DNA of 11,510 nucleotides from the NCBI GenBank assembly GCA_947447815.1, contig CANFLJ010000027.1, forward strand, positions 1 to 11,510, written 5' to 3'. Source of the DNA: Chitinophagaceae bacterium. GTDB taxonomy: Bacteria; Bacteroidota; Bacteroidia; Chitinophagales; Chitinophagaceae. Below the pieces are notes generated by a model that was not told the origin of the DNA, did not search any database, and saw nothing but the letters and a program-made list of their open reading frames with translations. Below are positions 7,065 to 11,510 of the stretch, piece after piece. Every line of letters starts with the position of its first letter. The stretch's first letter is position 1. The position numbers were made by a program, and so were the translations under genes.

Positions 7065-8492
7065 TTAGCGTGCTTTTTTTCTTGCTTCTAGTTCCATTTT
7101 TATTTCTCTAGCTTTTTCTTCCGTCAAGTCATAATTTCTCATTACCCACATAGCTACCAAAGTACCTAAGATTGGAATTCCTGAAAAAAATAGTCTAAGT
7201 CCAGTAACTGCACCTTCAGTTTGTACAGGAAGGTCTGGATTGAAACCAACTAAAGACATTATTACTCCAGTTAGTAATCCTGCTATTGCAAAACCAAACT
7301 TAACCATCCACCAATAAATGGCACCAAAAATTCCTTCCCTTCTTTTATTAGAGGTTAACTCATCCATATCACAAACATCAGCAGTCATGGACATCATTAA
7401 TGTAAACAAACTACCAATACCAAATGAAAAGAACGGTAAGGCAAATAAAAACATATATGGTTTGCCGGGAATGAATAAAAACCAAAAGAGTATATAACCA
7501 AAGATAGATATTCCCTGAGAGGCTAAAAAGGCGTTCTTTTTACCCATCTTTTTAGACAATGCCGCGACGATTGGTATTACGACAAAAGTAGTAGACAAGG
7601 CCCCTACGCAACCAAAGAGAGTAGGCCAGATACCTGCAGCACCTGTATTACCATTGAAAAGGTAATAAACAACAATAAAGAACGTAAAACCTGCTACAGT
7701 ATTAAAGGCATTAAATATTAAGAAAGTGGCCACACAAAGTTTTGTAAAAGGCTTATTGCTAAATGCCTCTTTGAAACTTTTAAAAATTTCTTTTAAGCTA
7801 CCACCAATTGTTCGAAAGGTTAATGGAGAGAAACTAGTTTCCTCTTTAGTAGACTTACTCTTTATAAAAATAGCAGGCATCATAGCTAATATCATGCACA
7901 AGATTCCTACCCAAACGGCCAATGTTCTTGTGGCAGTATCAGCATTTGGAAACCATTTTGGATCGTACATTATAACCCAGAACCAAGGTGCAATTACCCA
8001 AGCCCATTGTCCAATCCATTGAGAAATAGCCATTATGCTGGTACGTTCGTGAAAATCGTCACTCATTTCATACCCCATTGCTACGTAAGGAACACTAAAA
8101 ATAGATAGTCCCAAATAAAAAACAAAAGACCATAAAAGGAAGTAAATAAAATTGTACTGTACTCCACTTTCTCGGTAAAGTTGCCACATAGCAACAAAAG
8201 AAAGCCCCATAATAATTGCTCCTATAAAAACATAATGTCTACGTCTTCCCCATTTAGATCTGGTATTGTCGGAAATGAAACCCATTATAGGATCGATAAA
8301 GGCATCAAAAATTCTTGGCAGGAAGAATAATATTCCCCACATCCATGCTGGAAATTTTAAATCCTGTACCAATACTACCATAAAAATACCCAAGGCAGCT
8401 GGAAACATCTGGTTAGCAAGCATACCTAAACCAAATGCAATTTTTTGACCCATTGGAACCACTTTTGCTGGGCTTGATGTTTCGTTTGACAT
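7065..8492 (-). CDS. GPH-family sugar:cation symporter (MFS_2 type)
   Basis: This 475-residue membrane protein belongs to the glycoside-pentoside-hexuronide:cation symporter group. The diagnostic loop between the second and third membrane segments is at 63-86: D-x-x-x-DP-x-x-GFISDNTRSKWGRRRH. The N-terminal half also has the GLGMLANQMFPAALG stretch (21-35) usual in the family, and about twelve hydrophobic segments are visible. Family members import glycosides and short oligosaccharides with H+ or Na+ across the inner membrane. It is the third gene of the phosphorylase-GH17-GPH group, 22 bases after the GH17 stop. The natural inference is that it supplies short beta-1,3-gluco-oligosaccharides to the cytosolic phosphorylase. 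The locus thus has two carriers of different families, which suggests two import routes (oligosaccharide here, monosaccharide at 1388-2836). The transported sugar is not shown by sequence. Confidence 0.9.
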   Translation of the reverse strand: MSNETSSPAKVVPMGQKIAFGLGMLANQMFPAALGIFMVVLVQDLKFPAWMWGILFFLPRIFDAFIDPIMGFISDNTRSKWGRRRHYVFIGAIIMGLSFVAMWQLYRESGVQYNFIYFLLWSFVFYLGLSIFSVPYVAMGYEMSDDFHERTSIMAISQWIGQWAWVIAPWFWVIMYDPKWFPNADTATRTLAVWVGILCMILAMMPAIFIKSKSTKEETSFSPLTFRTIGGSLKEIFKSFKEAFSNKPFTKLCVATFLIFNAFNTVAGFTFFIVVYYLFNGNTGAAGIWPTLFGCVGALSTTFVVIPIVAALSKKMGKKNAFLASQGISIFGYILFWFLFIPGKPYMFLFALPFFSFGIGSLFTLMMSMTADVCDMDELTSNKRREGIFGAIYWWMVKFGFAIAGLLTGVIMSLVGFNPDLPVQTEGAVTGLRLFFSGIPILGTLVAMWVMRNYDLTEEKAREIKMELEARKKAR

Positions 8493-8514
8493 TTATTACT
8501 AGAATTTGTACTGT

Positions 8515-9774
8515 TTAATTATTATTGATTTTTAAAATACTATTGGGTGTCTTAATATCCAACCACATTTCTTTTTCGCTGCCATTATATGTTTTACTAA
8601 TAGGTTTCCCGTTGCGCATAAGTCCTTTAAAAACGCCTTTATCTACAGCATCCCAAAGTACAAATTTGGCCTTAGACTGCAAATCTATTAAACCAAAATG
8701 ATTTTCTGACCCCAAAGTATTGTTACTATTTTTCCAGCTTTCATCAAACGCTTCGAAAAAGAAACAAGTGATCCCCTTAGTGTTTGTCGAATCACGCATA
8801 AGTTGATAATATTTAGCGGACTTGTATTCATCTGTTGCTTTTGAACCTTCGTTTCCATATTGCTCGTTAGAGAAAGTTGCCCATCCTGTTTCCCCAATAT
8901 GTACCGGTTTGTTTACACCTATCGATTTCATATAATTGACAACAGACTGATATTGCATCATGGCATAATCAACGGCTCTTTTCATTGCTGAATCAATCTT
9001 TTCTTTCTCTGTTAACTGTTGTTCCTTTTCTTTTATTCCCCAGAAAGCAGGATTATAATGGGTATCGTGCATGGGATAAGTATGCATGGAAATATAATCT
9101 ACGGCATTTATCAATTTATTAAGGTCTTCAACGTGGTATTCTTTACCTCCACCACCCCAGGAAGCGAAATTGTCTGATGAGGTTATCCAGATATCATTTG
9201 ATAGTTTATTCTGCTTTTTCAAATCCTGTAAATAGACTACCCATTTTAAAATAATGGAAGGATCTACATAATAAGACCAAGCCCATTTTACCATTGCTTC
9301 ATTACCCACGGAGATAATCTTAACTATATCAGGAAATTCGTTAGCCAGTCTTACGGCTTCGGTTATTTCGGTTAAATTGCGATCACTATCTTCATTACGA
9401 ACTGGTGTTTTGTCTGTCCAGGCGTTTTTACAATCTATCCAGGCACCAAGCATTACATACATTTCAAAATTTGCATCTTCCTTTTTTAATTCCGAAATAG
9501 CAGTTAATAAATTAGATGCTTCTTTATGATGTACATTGTAGGTTCTAACAAACTTAATATTCATAGCTGCCAGAATTTTCAGATCGTCTTTTATTTCTGC
9601 AACAGTTGGCTCTACATCTCTTGTAGCAGTTCTATATCCTCCGTAACAGATGCCTTGATAATGAACATTGCCCAATAGTTTTGGGGCAGTCATTTTATTT
9701 GCCTGTACTCCTGCCTTTTTAAGTGGACTACATGCAACAAACAAGCATACTATTATGAAAAGAAACTTATTCAT
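8515..9774 (-). CDS. GH17 beta-1,3-glucanase-like lipoprotein
   Basis: This 419-residue protein has a lipoprotein signal peptide ending LFVAC, with the modified cysteine at residue 15. The residues after it (SPLKKAG) are basic and lack the acidic run used for surface export of Bacteroidota lipoproteins, so a periplasmic-facing outer- or inner-membrane anchor is more likely; this is inference. The rest is a clan GH-A TIM barrel. Acid/base Glu159 is in ISVGNEA, and nucleophile Glu295 is in HIGETGWA, which fits the GH17 signature E-[ST]-G-W. FFFEAFDESWK (338-348) near the end is also typical of GH17. GH17 enzymes act on beta-1,3-glucan (endo-hydrolysis, or transglycosylation in some). The start ATG overlaps the stop codon of the upstream phosphorylase-like gene (TAATG), so translation is probably coupled. 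Both catalytic residues are present. Exact mode (endo, exo, transfer) cannot be told. Confidence 0.88.
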   Translation of the reverse strand: MNKFLFIIVCLFVACSPLKKAGVQANKMTAPKLLGNVHYQGICYGGYRTATRDVEPTVAEIKDDLKILAAMNIKFVRTYNVHHKEASNLLTAISELKKEDANFEMYVMLGAWIDCKNAWTDKTPVRNEDSDRNLTEITEAVRLANEFPDIVKIISVGNEAMVKWAWSYYVDPSIILKWVVYLQDLKKQNKLSNDIWITSSDNFASWGGGGKEYHVEDLNKLINAVDYISMHTYPMHDTHYNPAFWGIKEKEQQLTEKEKIDSAMKRAVDYAMMQYQSVVNYMKSIGVNKPVHIGETGWATFSNEQYGNEGSKATDEYKSAKYYQLMRDSTNTKGITCFFFEAFDESWKNSNNTLGSENHFGLIDLQSKAKFVLWDAVDKGVFKGLMRNGKPISKTYNGSEKEMWLDIKTPNSILKINNN

Positions 9775-9776
9775 TA
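9772..9776 (-). promoter_or_regulatory. TAATG stop/start overlap coupling two genes
   Basis: On the minus strand the phosphorylase-like gene ends with TAA (9776-9774) and the GH17 gene starts with ATG (9774-9772), sharing one base. No Shine-Dalgarno-like motif is evident before the ATG, so re-initiation by terminating ribosomes is a plausible mode. It shows the two genes are in one transcript. Confidence 0.75.
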
Positions 9777-11510
9777 TCTTAAATTATCCTCCGTTATATA
9801 CACTTTTACCTCTTTAACCTCATTGGTTCTTTGAAATATTTTATTACTTATTTCTCTATTTAATCCTGATGTTGCTATGAGTTCGGATGTACCATCTGAA
9901 TACAACACTTCTACTTTATTAGCATTAGATATAGTATATACAACAGGCACTTGACATACCGTAAATGCTATACTATTCTTTTGAAGATTAAGCGTATTAG
10001 ACATGCCATCCAGTAAAACAAATTCAGCTTGACTATCCGTTTGTAAAAACTCGGATTTATGCAGTAAATACGGTTTGAAAACTAATTCACCCATTTGAGT
10101 TTGCACTCCCAGTTCTGCCATTCTGGTTAATATATCTTCTTTCACCTGTCCTGTCATGCCAGGTTGCTGAGCACCTTTGCCCTGTGGAGTATGTGAATAT
10201 GGATCGGTAGGAAAAGCTCCATAAACAGTAGGTGGTTTGTGTACACCAATACCTTCATTAATGTTGTAAAAATGTTCCGCTAATGCATCCACAATCTCCT
10301 TGCTACATTGCTGTTGAATAGCCTTATCACAAGTTTCCTGAACGGCTAATAATAGTTTTGAAACCATGTGCCAATAAATAGAGCCTAAACCCTCGTATCC
10401 AAAAAATGTCCCCGATCTTCCGGTGAACTCTTTGTGGCAAAATACTTCTTCGAATAGCTGAAGAATTAATGTTTTTTCCTTCTCCACCAGATTACTATAT
10501 CGTTGATCTAATTGTTGAATAGCTTTTTCCACATCACTAGCATTTCTAAAATTGCCATTGAAATGAAGATATTCCAACATGTCCTTTTCAACAATAGTAT
10601 TATTACCATCCTCTATCAATTGTTTCAGCAACATAGAGCTTTCTGCAGATTTTTGCGGGATGGTATTCTTCTGTAAAAATTTAGCCAAGTTCTTATTTGG
10701 ATATAGTATATAACTATTTTGATCCTGTCGATATAAAGCACTTTGCTTAAGTGCATTCAACAGTTTCAAACTCTCTTCTGCAGATAAATAACCGGAACTT
10801 AGCACAGCTACCTGCCCTTCGAGCATTTCGCTTAAATGTGCAACCTGAATAGTTGTATCATCATAAGAAATTAAGTTATACGTATGGTACAAATCATCTT
10901 TTCTTTTATTCACATTAATTGAATGTTCCAGAAATGCATTTGCCAGTGTTATGCAATTTAATAGTTGCTCTGTAGTAACTGCTTTCTTTACTCCGCTAAA
11001 CCCATTTGCATAAATTTTATTTCTATAATTGCTTCCTGCTAATCCTAAGGAATCCGTTATCTTTTTTCTATCAGTATCACTTATTTTACCAGACAACGCA
11101 TATTTATATTCCTCGAATGTTTTAGCTATATCTTCAAAAAAAGTAAATAACTCTTCTGAGAAAGTCATTTCGGATGTAGTTGTATTTTCGAAAACTGGTT
11201 GGAAGAATTTCAAAAACCTTCTTAGGTAACAAAGGGTAACCATCGAAAGTCCATTGCCTACCAATGCGTTGTTTGCATCGTTCCACTCAGGTCTTTGTGT
11301 ATTCATCCAGATACCGCCTTCTGGCAGAAAATTGGACAGCTTGGAAAGAACTGTTGCAAATATTTTTTCGCTGAGGCTTACATGATAAATTTCACCATTA
11401 CTGTTGTTTATTAAAGCACCATCTGCTCCCAATTCATTAACTCTATTACGGATTGAATGATCGCTTTTGTGATCAAACTCTATCGTATCTTTTGGATTGT
11501 TTAAAATAGC
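9774..11510 (-). CDS. GH94/GH149-like beta-glucan phosphorylase, C-terminal part
   Basis: The frame is open to the right edge, so 578 residues of a longer protein are seen. The internal TTG at 11430-11432 is not a start, since coding continues upstream without a stop. It resembles clan GH-Q inverting phosphorylases: GGIWMNTQRPEWND followed by ANNALVGNGLS matches the 'DWND...N..G.GES' region that carries the general-acid Asp in GH94 (here the Asp is at bases 11277-11279). Farther on, YSHTPQGKGAQQPGMTGQVKED (about window residues 438-459) resembles the His and Thr-Gly phosphate-binding segments. A beta-rich C-terminal tail follows. GH149 and GH161 are beta-1,3-oligoglucan phosphorylases of about 1,100 residues, and the glucan gene neighbours favour this activity, with GH149 likelier in Bacteroidota. 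The assignment rests on motif resemblance recalled without an alignment, so it is moderate. It would act in the cytosol, releasing glucose 1-phosphate. Signal peptide status is unknown because the N-terminus is outside. Confidence 0.68.
   Translation of the reverse strand, partial: AILNNPKDTIEFDHKSDHSIRNRVNELGADGALINNSNGEIYHVSLSEKIFATVLSKLSNFLPEGGIWMNTQRPEWNDANNALVGNGLSMVTLCYLRRFLKFFQPVFENTTTSEMTFSEELFTFFEDIAKTFEEYKYALSGKISDTDRKKITDSLGLAGSNYRNKIYANGFSGVKKAVTTEQLLNCITLANAFLEHSINVNKRKDDLYHTYNLISYDDTTIQVAHLSEMLEGQVAVLSSGYLSAEESLKLLNALKQSALYRQDQNSYILYPNKNLAKFLQKNTIPQKSAESSMLLKQLIEDGNNTIVEKDMLEYLHFNGNFRNASDVEKAIQQLDQRYSNLVEKEKTLILQLFEEVFCHKEFTGRSGTFFGYEGLGSIYWHMVSKLLLAVQETCDKAIQQQCSKEIVDALAEHFYNINEGIGVHKPPTVYGAFPTDPYSHTPQGKGAQQPGMTGQVKEDILTRMAELGVQTQMGELVFKPYLLHKSEFLQTDSQAEFVLLDGMSNTLNLQKNSIAFTVCQVPVVYTISNANKVEVLYSDGTSELIATSGLNREISNKIFQRTNEVKEVKVYITEDNLR

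Noticed and set aside
8688..8897. Minus-strand frame of 69 codons inside the GH17 gene
   Set aside because: It lies in another frame of a gene with both catalytic glutamates intact, and its protein resembles nothing recognised.
11430..11432. TTG as the start of the phosphorylase-like gene
   Set aside because: The frame continues without a stop to the window edge with protein-like sequence, and the family is about twice as long, so this is an internal Leu codon.

Overview
The window looks like chromosomal DNA of a member of the Bacteroidota, possibly Chitinophagales, Sphingobacteriales or Flavobacteriales. The DNA is AT-rich. Genes lack clear Shine-Dalgarno sites, and two start sites have a TAnnTTTG box just upstream, which is the Bacteroidota -7 promoter motif. 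The gene content is typical of a polysaccharide utilisation region: a GPH symporter, an FHS-family sugar transporter, and GH3, GH17 and GH30 enzymes. No rRNA, tRNA, CRISPR array, transposase or integrase was seen.

All recognised genes lie on the minus strand, so transcription runs from the right end to the left. At the right edge is the C-terminal part of a large (alpha/alpha)6-type protein (9774-11510, N-terminus outside). It looks like a glucan phosphorylase of the GH94/GH149/GH161 group. Its stop codon overlaps the start of a GH17 lipoprotein (8515-9774), which is followed after 22 bases by a GPH-type sugar symporter (7065-8492). A gap of about 470 bases follows (6591-7064). It contains five tandem copies of a 42-bp repeat (6741-6950) and then a good -7 box (6613-6620). 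A second gene group follows: GH30 (5133-6590), GH3 beta-glucosidase (2891-5131) and an FHS-family sugar:H+ symporter (1388-2836), closed by a hairpin at 1310-1359. After a gene-free stretch (879-1387) comes the 5' part of a secreted protein with a CBM9/DOMON-like N-terminal domain (1-878), which runs off the left edge.

Together the six enzyme and transporter genes suggest use of a beta-1,3-glucan with beta-1,6 branches or linkages (laminarin-like or fungal/oomycete wall glucan). In the proposed scheme GH17 cuts the beta-1,3 backbone, GH30 attacks beta-1,6 linkages, and GH3 releases glucose from oligosaccharides in the periplasm. The FHS symporter would import glucose. The GPH symporter would import short oligoglucans, which the phosphorylase could split in the cytosol to glucose 1-phosphate. 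The substrate is inferred from the combination of families. No SusC/SusD pair, GH16 enzyme or regulator lies inside the window; these may be outside it. The least explained element is the 42-bp tandem repeat between the two gene groups.
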